Below are positions 24,852 to 31,444 of a DNA stretch of 36,977 nt, one piece after another. This DNA comes from Okeania sp. SIO2B3 (lineage in GTDB: Bacteria > Cyanobacteriota > Cyanobacteriia > Cyanobacteriales > Microcoleaceae). The position numbers and the translations under genes were made by a program. Under the pieces are notes generated by a model that saw nothing but the letters and a program-made list of their open reading frames with translations, was not told the origin of the DNA and made no database searches. The stretch spans positions 1-36,977 of the forward strand of contig NZ_JAAHGH010000078.1 of the NCBI RefSeq assembly GCF_010672525.1, written 5' to 3'. The stretch's first letter is position 1; each line of letters starts with the position of its first letter.

Positions 24852-25889
24852 CTCCTGACTCCTGACTCCTGAGTTCCCCTCCTGGGAAGGGTTAGGGGTG
24901 GGCTGACTCCTAAGTAATACAGTTGACAGCGCACGAATAATGCTATGTTTAGCTAGTTCAATTTTGAACTGGTTATATTGTTGTGGTTTTGCTTGTGCCA
25001 AAGCTGCTTCTGCTGCAGTAGAAAAAGTTGCTTCATTTATCGGTTTCCCTTCTAATGCTGTTTCTGCTTCCTTGGAACGCCAAGGTTTTGTACCAACTCC
25101 TCCTAATGCTAGTCGCGCAGACTTGATAATATTTTGCTCAACTTCCAGAGCAAGAGCTACAGAAACTAGGGCAAATTCATAATTGGCGCGATCGCGTACT
25201 TTGAGATAGTGGGAATTACTAAACCAGGAAACAATAGGCACTTCCACGGCAATTATTAATTCTCCATGCTCTAAAACATTTTCTTGGTGGGGTGTATCTC
25301 CGGGTAAAAGATAAAAATCATTTATCGGCACTCGGCGTTGTCCAGTTTTACCCTGAATGCAAACCATCGCATCTAAAGCAACTAATGCTACTGCCAAGTC
25401 TGAAGGATGAGTGGCAATGCAATGTTCGCTCGTACCTAAAATAGCGTGCATTCTATTGTAACCTTCCACAGCAGGGCAACTCGTACCTGGAAGACGACGG
25501 TTGCAGGGAAAAACCGGGTCACGGAAATAACTACAGCGCACCCGTTGTAATAAATTTCCTCCTACTGTTGCCATATTCCGCAGTTGAGGAGAAGCACTTT
25601 CTAATATTGCTTCTGAAATGACAGGATAGGAATTTTTCACTGTGGAATAACGGGCAACATCGCTCAATTTTGCCAAAGCACCGATGCGGAGGTTGTTGTC
25701 AGCATCGACTTCCACTGATTCTAAAGGTAGAGGGTTGATATCTACAACTTGCTTTGGTGTTTGTACGCCATCTTTAATTAAACCTATCAAGTCTGTACCA
25801 CCAGCAATAAAAGATATAGTCTCATCCTCAGATACTGTGGTTATGGCCGTATTTTCTTCATTAACTCTGGCATAACTAAATGGCTGCAT
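24825..25889 (-). CDS. Molybdenum hydroxylase FAD subunit with extra [4Fe-4S] site (PaoB-like)
   Basis: A 354-residue subunit that passes electrons from the iron-sulfur clusters to FAD and on to the acceptor. The N-terminal FAD-binding domain has FIAGGTDLIGLIKDG (28-41) and NMATVGGNLLQRVRC. Four cysteines in an insertion, C119, C129, C138 and C157, match the additional [4Fe-4S] cluster of the PaoB / 4-hydroxybenzoyl-CoA reductase type. The C-terminal CO-dehydrogenase-flavoprotein domain follows (LKVRDRANYEFALVSVALAL, then LALGGVGTKPWRS). The natural end is probably near residue 325. The last 30 or so residues (RSQPTPNPSQEGN, then GVRSQEGRKNKKQE) are translated repeat DNA. Its start overlaps the stop of the [2Fe-2S] subunit gene by 14 bp, so the two are coupled. 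Confidence 0.92.
   Translation of the reverse strand: MQPFSYARVNEENTAITTVSEDETISFIAGGTDLIGLIKDGVQTPKQVVDINPLPLESVEVDADNNLRIGALAKLSDVARYSTVKNSYPVISEAILESASPQLRNMATVGGNLLQRVRCSYFRDPVFPCNRRLPGTSCPAVEGYNRMHAILGTSEHCIATHPSDLAVALVALDAMVCIQGKTGQRRVPINDFYLLPGDTPHQENVLEHGELIIAVEVPIVSWFSNSHYLKVRDRANYEFALVSVALALEVEQNIIKSARLALGGVGTKPWRSKEAETALEGKPINEATFSTAAEAALAQAKPQQYNQFKIELAKHSIIRALSTVLLRSQPTPNPSQEGNSGVRSQEGRKNKKQE
24852..24901. repeat. GACTCCT tandem repeat and GC-rich repeat inside a gene end
   Basis: CTCCTGACTCCTGACTCCT is followed by CCCTCCTGGGAAGGGTTAGG, the dispersed GC-rich motif. Both are read through as the C-terminal tail of the FAD subunit. Confidence 0.75.
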
Positions 25890-26370
25890 TTTCTGTTTTC
25901 TCCACTACTTCACGAACTGCTGCAACGATATGATGATAAGCACCACAACGACAAAGGTTGCCGCTCATACCCTCCCGAATTTCTCGGTCTGACTTTGGTT
26001 GTGCTTCTGCTAGTAAACCTACTGCAGAAACTATTTGACCAGGAGTACAATAACCACATTGAAAAGCATCATGGTCAATGAAAGCTGTTTGCATTGGGTG
26101 GAGTTCTCCATTTTCTTCTGCTAAACCCTCAATAGTAATAATTGACTTTCCCATTTGCATTACTGCCAGGGTCATACAAGCATTAATTCGTTTTCCATCG
26201 ATTAATACTGTGCAAGCTCCGCATTCTCCGCGGTCGCATCCTTTTTTCGTCCCTGTTAAACCTAGATATTCTCGCAGTGCATCTAATAAAGTCACGCGAG
26301 GTTCTATATTTAGATGATGTGGCACTCCATTAATTTTTAATGTTAGTGCTATTTTTTCTTCTCCTAACAT
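25876..26370 (-). CDS. Molybdenum hydroxylase [2Fe-2S] subunit (PaoA-like)
   Basis: A 164-residue subunit carrying two [2Fe-2S] clusters. The N-terminal ferredoxin-like cluster ligands are C45, C50, C53 and C65 (GCDRGECGACTVLIDG, then NAC). The helical-domain cluster ligands are C105, C108, C140 and C142 (QCGYCTPGQIVS, then GNLCRCGAY). It transfers electrons from the molybdenum site to the FAD subunit. E. coli PaoA has a Tat signal in front of this module. Here the protein begins MLGEEKIALTLKINGVPHHL directly at the fold, so no export is expected. It is the first gene of the minus-strand run, and the 610 bp upstream holds two repeat elements. The next gene overlaps by 14 bp. Confidence 0.94.
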   Translation of the reverse strand: MLGEEKIALTLKINGVPHHLNIEPRVTLLDALREYLGLTGTKKGCDRGECGACTVLIDGKRINACMTLAVMQMGKSIITIEGLAEENGELHPMQTAFIDHDAFQCGYCTPGQIVSAVGLLAEAQPKSDREIREGMSGNLCRCGAYHHIVAAVREVVEKTENAAI

Positions 26371-26514
26371 TTTAATAACCTCTAAAACAAGATGATTACA
26401 ATATTAATATATCGTATCAGAGCAGGGCAATTTTGGTCAATTTATCTGATGAGGAAACTGGACCTAGATATCAATATCAAATAGTGGTTTTGATATTTCA
26501 TAGATATGCAAAAT

Positions 26515-26630
26515 AGGCGTTGCTGATTCTGGGTATGATGCAAGCCCCCCTAGCCCCCCACCCATTGGGGGGAATAAAACTATCAAAGTCCCCCAATGCG
26601 CGGGGGATGCGCGGGGGGTTGACCAGAACC
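26515..26630. repeat. Dispersed repeat with CAAGCCCCCC ends, copy 1
   Basis: It starts AGGCGTTGCTGATTCTGGGT, continues ATGATGCAAGCCCCCC and ends GCGCGGGGGGTTGACCAGAACC-like sequence, forming a long imperfect G/C hairpin. A second copy in the same orientation lies at 30107-30221 with about 85-90% agreement by eye. Confidence 0.65.
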
Positions 26631-26704
26631 AAACAATCGCACATTCATACTTCAATTCAGCAACGTCGCAAAATATTCTCTAGATTGTTCATTTTAGCTA
26701 AAAT

Positions 26705-26843
26705 AGGACTTATATCATTTCCGGTTATTAGACTTTGCTGGAAGGAAGGCAGCTATGCTGCTATGCTGAGGACAGAAGGGAATATTGGTTCAAAGGGAGA
26801 AGGTTTTTTGATCACGCTATTATCCGGACATGATATAAGTCCT
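26705..26843. mobile_element. MITE-like element, ATATCATGTCCGG family, copy 2
   Basis: The ends AGGACTTATATCATTTCCGG and, reversed, AGGACTTATATCATGTCCGG match over 27 bp with three differences, around 139 bp. It shares the inner ATATCATGTCCGG core with 14331-14481 and 28157-28308 but has the extra AGGACTT outside. No coding frame. Confidence 0.6.
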
Positions 26844-26970
26844 ATAAAAATTATCATTACCAAATAAGTTCTCAATTTGATTGCTTGATTGCTAAATTAG
26901 ATCGATAAACTTATACAATATAATTTATAGCAGTAGAAAAAAGCGTAGCGCTATAGTAATCGAAAAAAAT

Positions 26971-26978
26971 TAGGAGGC
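26971..26978 (+). promoter_or_regulatory. Strong ribosome binding site for the RDD-pilin gene
   Basis: TAGGAGGC lies 6 bases ahead of the ATG at 26984. This is one of the few near-consensus Shine-Dalgarno sequences in the window and it fixes the start of the gene. Confidence 0.75.
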
Positions 26979-26983
26979 AAAAA

Positions 26984-27859
26984 ATGTCAACAACAGAATA
27001 TGGTGGTTTCTGGAATAGATTTGCAGCCGCTTTCATAGATGGAGTTATTTTATCTATCGGCGGCAGTCTTCTTGGTGGTTTATTAGGAGTTTTCTACGGA
27101 CTTGCTGGTGGCACTAGCGAAGATGCCAGCGTCCTGGGTTTTTTCCTGAGTATTATTTGGAATTGGCTATACTATGCCATTATGGAAAGTTCTGCTAAAC
27201 AAGCAACTCTAGGCAAAATGGCAATAGGGTTAGTTGTTACCGATCAAAATGATAACCGCCTCACCTTTGGTAGAGCAACTGCTAGATATTTTGCCAAGTG
27301 GCTTTCCTCTATACTTCTGATGATTGGTTATATCATGGCAGCATTTACGAAGAAAAAGCAAGCTCTCCATGACATGATAGCAGGTACTGTAGTTTATCAG
27401 AGGCAACCATCAAAAGCAGGTGGAATTATTGCTGGAATTGTAGTTGGTTTTATTGGGTTAATATTTGTGTTAAGTGTCATCGCTTTACCCTCGTTTCTAA
27501 ATCAGGCAATTAAAGCCAAACAATCAGAGGCAAGAGTGTATATTAGTGCAATCAATAAAGGGCAACAAGCTTATTATGCACAAAACGGTGAATTTTCAGA
27601 TAACATCTCTGATTTAGGATTAGGCATCAAGTCAGAAACTGTAAATTATTCATACGATATTAGCAGAATTAATTCTGGTCCTTATGTCATATCTACTGCT
27701 AATGCCAAAGATGAACAATTAAAAAGTTATTCTGGCATAGTCTACCTTAAAGATAGCCGTACACAAACAATGATTTGTGAAACTGACAAACCCTCGTCAA
27801 CAGCACCGGATGATTTTGAATCTGTTGATAGATGTCCGTCTGGTTCTTCTAAGTTGTAA
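26984..27859 (+). CDS. RDD-domain protein fused to a type IV pilin-like domain
   Basis: A 291-residue membrane protein with two modules. Residues 1-137 are an RDD domain: FWNRFAAAFIDGVILSIGGS with the Arg and Asp of the name, three membrane segments (about 15-45, 48-65, 100-118), and LGKMAIGLVVTD. Residues about 143-291 look like a cyanobacterial type IV pilin-like protein: a hydrophobic helix (GIIAGIVVGFIGLIFVLSVI), ALPSFLNQAIKAKQSEARVY, ISAINKGQQAYYAQNGEFS, and a C-terminal beta region with a Cys pair (MICET, DRCPSG). A pilin-like helix behind an RDD domain cannot be processed like a true prepilin, so this is probably a membrane-anchored periplasmic sensor or assembly factor; the function is unknown. 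It has a near-consensus ribosome site and is monocistronic. Confidence 0.85.
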   Translation: MSTTEYGGFWNRFAAAFIDGVILSIGGSLLGGLLGVFYGLAGGTSEDASVLGFFLSIIWNWLYYAIMESSAKQATLGKMAIGLVVTDQNDNRLTFGRATARYFAKWLSSILLMIGYIMAAFTKKKQALHDMIAGTVVYQRQPSKAGGIIAGIVVGFIGLIFVLSVIALPSFLNQAIKAKQSEARVYISAINKGQQAYYAQNGEFSDNISDLGLGIKSETVNYSYDISRINSGPYVISTANAKDEQLKSYSGIVYLKDSRTQTMICETDKPSSTAPDDFESVDRCPSGSSKL

Positions 27860-27872
27860 TCGCTCTTAAATA

Positions 27873-28070
27873 AGGTTTGCGCTTCACTAGTCTTTTAGTA
27901 GGGGTAGGAGACAGGAGACAGGAGAAATGGGCCGGGAGCAAGGAGGTAGGAGTAAGAATTATCCCAAGATTGTTCTGCCCAACTATGCGCCTAAAATAAG
28001 GTACTTTTTAAAGGCCCCAAAAAGGCACTTGTCTTTATCTGTCAATGCTTTTAGATTTAATCAGCAACCC
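27873..28070. mobile_element. Non-autonomous element, GGGYTTGC/TAATTA family, copy 3
   Basis: It starts AGGTTTGCGCTTCACTAGTC and ends TTTAATCAGCAACCC. It shares the AGGAGAC tandem repeat, GCCCAACTATGCGCCTAAAA, and CCCCAAAAAGGCA with copies 1 and 2. The flanks (TTAAATA / TGAATAT) are similar but not an exact TAATTA duplication. Confidence 0.55.
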
Positions 28071-28156
28071 CTGAATATTTAAGTGAGTTTCAATGCTCAA
28101 AAGTCAGGTTTATCAGAAACATACAATAAATAATTGATGGGAAACAAATAAATCTG

Positions 28157-28308
28157 ATATCATGTCCGTTGGTATCGGAGCGTGTATAAAGTTGGGGAAA
28201 TATCTAGCGCCATTAATGGTTTTTCCTTCTCTTAAAGCTTCTTCCTTCTTCCAACTTCGGTCTTCCTTACCTTCACGCTTACAATACCGATGCTACCGGA
28301 CATGATAT
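28157..28308. mobile_element. MITE-like element, ATATCATGTCCG family, copy 3
   Basis: 152 bp from ATATCATGTCCGTTGGTATC to GATGCTACCGGACATGATAT. The inner parts GGAGCGTGTA and TTACAAT(ACCGATG) extend the inverted repeat. Size and ends match 14331-14481. Confidence 0.65.
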
Positions 28309-28330
28309 GACTTCTATTTTTGCACTTCTT

Positions 28331-29884
28331 TTAACCACAACTATTTAACTGAGTTAATAACAAAACAATTTCATCAATAGCACTTCTCAAATGTTTAGTT
28401 TCTAAATCAGACTGATTGACAATAATACTAAATACTAAAGGCTCAAAATTAGCAGGCTGAATATATCCTGCTAAACCAGAAACTCCACTAATTGTTCCTG
28501 TTTTTGCTTGTACATTTCCCTCGGCAAAACTATTTCTAAAACGTCTACTCAATGTACCACTTACACCAGCCACAGGTAAAGAATTTCTATAAATATTTGC
28601 CCAAGGAGAATTAGCCATTATTCTGAGAGTTTGTACCAAAGCTTCCGGGCTAACTAAATTATGACGAGACAAACCAGAACCATCATTTAAAACAAAACTA
28701 TTGGGAGTAACTCCTAATCTAGTTAAAATGACTTTTACCTCCTCCAAACTTTTTGCTAAAGTCTGATTATTAGATTTTTTCCTAGGAATTAATCTACTCC
28801 TAACTCCCATTTGTCGTAACAAAGATTCTGCATAAACATTATTACTTTTTCTATTAACTTCTTCTACTAATTCCGCTAATGTTGGAGACTCCACAAAAGC
28901 TAATTCAGTCAAATTGATATTAGAGGTAATTTGTGATTTTTTTACTACTTGAGAAACCTTAATTCCTGTTGTTGTTAAAACTCGGCTAAATTTATTTAAA
29001 AAATTATCCACAGGTTCCACAACCGCCACATAAACAGGTTCCGATGCTGAACCAATTCTTAGTTGCCCAGATATCCTAATTATTGGCTGAATAAAATCTC
29101 TTCCTACCTCAACAAATTCTTTTTCATTCTTCTCTACAGTCACCGAATTATTTTCAATCTGCCATTTTTGACCTTCAACAGAATTAACAAAAGTAACTTG
29201 TAAAGGTTGACCTAAACTTTGAGGCGACAAAATTAAATCTATAGAATTTTGATTCAGAATTAAACTATTAATTGGTGCGCCATAACCAGCCTGAACATCT
29301 TCCCATTCCCAATTAGGATTAACTCCTGTTCCTTCAAAATAACTATCATCCGCAATTAATTGATTAATATTTTCTATCCCCTGTTCCTTTAATTGTTGAG
29401 CCAAACTTTGCAGTTGAGTTTCTGTTAAACTAGGGTCGCCTCTACCCACAACATATATATTGCCATTCCCATCACCATAAACTGAAGTTCTAATTCTAAA
29501 TTGAGGGCGAAGTTTTTGTAATACTGCTGCTGTTGTTAATAGTTTAGCCGTAGAAGCAGGAATGAAATAATATTCAGCATCCTGGTTATAAACTGTAGTT
29601 TTTTTCAATAAAGTTTCGACTAAAATTCCCCACCGAGAACGATTAAAAATTGGGCGATTAATTACAGTATCAATCCGATTACTTAATTCAGAGGGACAAA
29701 TTGTTGTAGCAGTTTCCTGACTAAGTGCTATTAATGGATTGAGAAATACTAAAAGAAAAGTAATTTTCAAGAATTTAGAATTAAGAATTAATAATTTAGA
29801 ATTACCTTTTCTTATAAATAAGAGGATTGGAGAGGCTTTATACCTGAATTTTTCGGTAATTTGTTTGAGAGAAAATTTAAACAT
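28331..29884 (-). CDS. dacB: D-alanyl-D-alanine carboxypeptidase/endopeptidase (PBP4, peptidase S13)
   Basis: A penicillin-binding protein that trims and cuts D-Ala cross-links of peptidoglycan in the periplasm. The three active-site motifs are present: S111-T-A-K114 (IPASTAKLLTTAAVL), S347-N-N (SNNVYAESLLRQMG) and K461-T-G (QAKTGTISGVSGLAGY). Between motifs 1 and 2 lies the long extra domain typical of PBP4. The hydrophobic stretch at 39-55 (LKITFLLVFLNPLIALSQ) is the signal peptide. The 38 residues before it are encoded partly by repeat DNA: an AATTTAGAATTAAGAATTA array and a block similar to 21300-21335. The real start may therefore be the TTG at 29770 (residue 39). The ATG at 29884 is kept as the only standard start. 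It stands alone. Confidence 0.92.
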   Translation of the reverse strand: MFKFSLKQITEKFRYKASPILLFIRKGNSKLLILNSKFLKITFLLVFLNPLIALSQETATTICPSELSNRIDTVINRPIFNRSRWGILVETLLKKTTVYNQDAEYYFIPASTAKLLTTAAVLQKLRPQFRIRTSVYGDGNGNIYVVGRGDPSLTETQLQSLAQQLKEQGIENINQLIADDSYFEGTGVNPNWEWEDVQAGYGAPINSLILNQNSIDLILSPQSLGQPLQVTFVNSVEGQKWQIENNSVTVEKNEKEFVEVGRDFIQPIIRISGQLRIGSASEPVYVAVVEPVDNFLNKFSRVLTTTGIKVSQVVKKSQITSNINLTELAFVESPTLAELVEEVNRKSNNVYAESLLRQMGVRSRLIPRKKSNNQTLAKSLEEVKVILTRLGVTPNSFVLNDGSGLSRHNLVSPEALVQTLRIMANSPWANIYRNSLPVAGVSGTLSRRFRNSFAEGNVQAKTGTISGVSGLAGYIQPANFEPLVFSIIVNQSDLETKHLRSAIDEIVLLLTQLNSCG

Positions 29885-30066
29885 TTGCTATTAATTAAAA
29901 ATAGAGTGGCATATCAAATCCGCTTTTCTTTAGTTAAGACTTACCTATAAGCGCTATTGGTAGGGTGTGTTAGCGCACTTCGTAACTGAGCGAGTCACCT
30001 TATGTAGTGCCTTTGCGTAAGTACTGTTAGTATTATTTAGTATTTAGTAATAAGAATCAATATTGT

Positions 30067-30090
30067 AGGGGCAAACGGCCGTTTGCCCCT
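30067..30090. repeat. Perfect 24-bp palindrome
   Basis: AGGGGCAAACGG is followed directly by its own complement, with no loop. Read as RNA or single-stranded DNA it forms a very stable hairpin. Confidence 0.75.
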
Positions 30091-30106
30091 CCTGACGGTA
30101 AATTCT

Positions 30107-30221
30107 AGGCGTTGCTGATTCTGGGTATGATGCAAGCCCCCCTAACCCCCCAATTTTGGGGGGGAATAAAACTCTAAAATTCCCCCAAAAATTGGGGATG
30201 CGCGGGGGCTTGACGAGAACC
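30107..30221. repeat. Dispersed repeat with CAAGCCCCCC ends, copy 2
   Basis: Same orientation and order as 26515-26630, opening AGGCGTTGCTGATTCTGGGT and ending GCGGGGGCTTGACGAGAACC. Confidence 0.65.
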
Positions 30222-30333
30222 GTAGCAAGCAGATTTGATATCATATAAAATGTAATTGGGCTAATTTGATAAAATATTGAATTACTCAATTCAATTATTA
30301 CAAATAACTATCACAAAATAGCAGAATAAATTT

Positions 30334-31082
30334 ATGAATATAGCAACCGAAAATAAAATATTAACTGACCAAGAATTTCAGGAATTATCAGAAGATGGCA
30401 GTCATTATGAATTAATTAATGGAGAAGTTGTTGATATGGGAAATTCGGGAATGGAACATGGTAATATTACTGCTTATCTATGTGGCGTAATAGAATTATA
30501 TGCTCGTCCTAAAAAATTAGGTGTAACTTGCGATTCTAGTACAGCCTTTACTTTCAAATCGGGTAATAAACGTTCTCCAGATATTTCTTTTGTTTCCCAA
30601 GACCGTTTATTAGGATTAAAGCGATGTAAGCATTCAGCTATTAGCTGTCAGCTCTCAGCTTTTATAAGAGGATTTTAATATATAGATTTAAAGGCGGCTT
30701 TTGTAGTGAAATTTAATTCTTATTCAATTAGTAAAGCTTTTATCTAAAACTAAAAAGAAGCAATAGCTGATGGCTGAGAGCTGACGGCTTAATGCTTACA
30801 AAGCGATTACCTAAAGGTTATTTTCAAGGTGCTCCCGATTTAGCAGTAGAGGTAATTTATCCCAATAATACATTTGAGGAACTACATCAAAAAATTGTTG
30901 AATACTTTGAAAATAACTGTCGGTTAGTTTGGGTAATTAATCCTGATAAAAAATCAGTTTTAGTCTACCATAAACCACAACCAGATAAATTATTACAAGT
31001 TGCTGATAATTTAGATGGAGAAGATATTTTACCAGGCTTTATATTACCAGTAACAGACTTATTTATGGAGTTGAATTTCTAA
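30334..31082 (+). pseudogene. Uma2-family (DUF820) endonuclease gene split by a MITE
   Basis: The upstream part (30334-30625) encodes MNIATENKILTDQEFQELSE, then HYELINGEVVDMGN and PDISFVSQDRLLGLKR. The downstream part (30808-31082) continues LPKGYFQGAPDLAVEVIYPN, then VWVINPDKKSVLVYH. Together they are the PD-(D/E)xK fold of the cyanobacterial Uma2 family: PD, then AVEV, then a conserved Lys/Asp stretch. The break at GLKR|LPKG coincides with an element at 30626-30799 flanked by AAAGCGAT on both sides. Removing the element and one octamer gives one frame of 188 residues, the usual family size. As it stands the gene gives an N-terminal fragment with 17 foreign residues, ending at 30678. Members are numerous in cyanobacteria and their function is unproven. 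Confidence 0.9.
30626..30799. mobile_element. MITE, GTAAGCATT family, exact 8-bp TSD, copy 2
   Basis: 174 bp from GTAAGCATTCAGCTATTAGC to GAGCTGACGGCTTAATGCTT then AC, with terminal inverted repeats of about 35 bp. AAAGCGAT lies on both sides (30618-30625 and 30800-30807). It interrupts the Uma2-type gene. No transposase; internal DNA is AT-rich. Confidence 0.88.
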
Positions 31083-31101
31083 AATAATTGTTAAATTTGG
31101 A

Positions 31102-31388
31102 ATAAGCATTCAGCCGTCAGCTATTAGCCATCAGCTATTGCTTTTAGTTTACTATAAAAGCTTTATTAATTGTCTTACTATAAAAGTTGGCTTCCTTACC
31201 CTTAAAGTCTATATTAATTTACAGCGGTTTTCATTTCAGTAGACCACAGTAGGGACGTTGCATGCAACGTCCCTACTGGGTTTTGGTTATGGCGATGTGG
31301 TTCATCAATTTGAAAAGTGCTGTAAACACTGTCCTATATGAGAGAATCTTGTTGCACTCTAGCTGACTGCTAATAGCTGAATGCTTAC
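31102..31388. mobile_element. MITE, GTAAGCATT family, copy 3, carrying a nested element
   Basis: It runs from ATAAGCATTCAGCCGTCAGC to GCTAATAGCTGAATGCTTAC. The flanking octamers AATTTGGA and AATTGGGA agree at 7 of 8 positions. Inner sequence matches 17181-17386 (GCTTTTAGTTTACTATAAAA, then GCTTTATTAATTGTCTTACT) except for a 101-bp insertion at 31222-31322 plus a duplicated TA. Confidence 0.7.
31222..31322. mobile_element. Nested 101-bp MITE with TA target duplication
   Basis: It starts CAGCGGTTTTCATTT and ends AAATTGATGAAC-type sequence inverted as TTTGAAAAGTGCTG, with TA on both sides (31220-31221 and 31323-31324). The centre is a perfect hairpin CAGTAGGGACGTTGCATGCA, then ACGTCCCTACTG. The related element at 17181-17386 has AATTTAAACACTGTCC at this point, i.e. 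the empty site with a single TA. TA targeting suggests mobilisation by an IS630/Tc1-mariner-type transposase. Confidence 0.75.
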
Positions 31389-31444
31389 AATTGGGAAAAG
31401 ACAATTAGTATAATAGAATAAACAACAAAAACTTATAGATAACT

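Larger units (their letters stand above)
29885..30333. other. Repeat-filled gap before the Uma2-type gene
   Basis: It holds a perfect 24-bp palindrome (30067-30090) and the CAAGCCCCCC repeat (30107-30221), both listed separately. The last 110 bp is AT-rich and should contain the promoter of the Uma2-type gene; no clear boxes. Confidence 0.5.

Noticed and set aside
26520-26867. 115-codon frame on the plus strand and 63-codon frame on the minus strand
   Set aside because: Both are made of the CAAGCCCCCC repeat and the ATATCATGTCCGG element.
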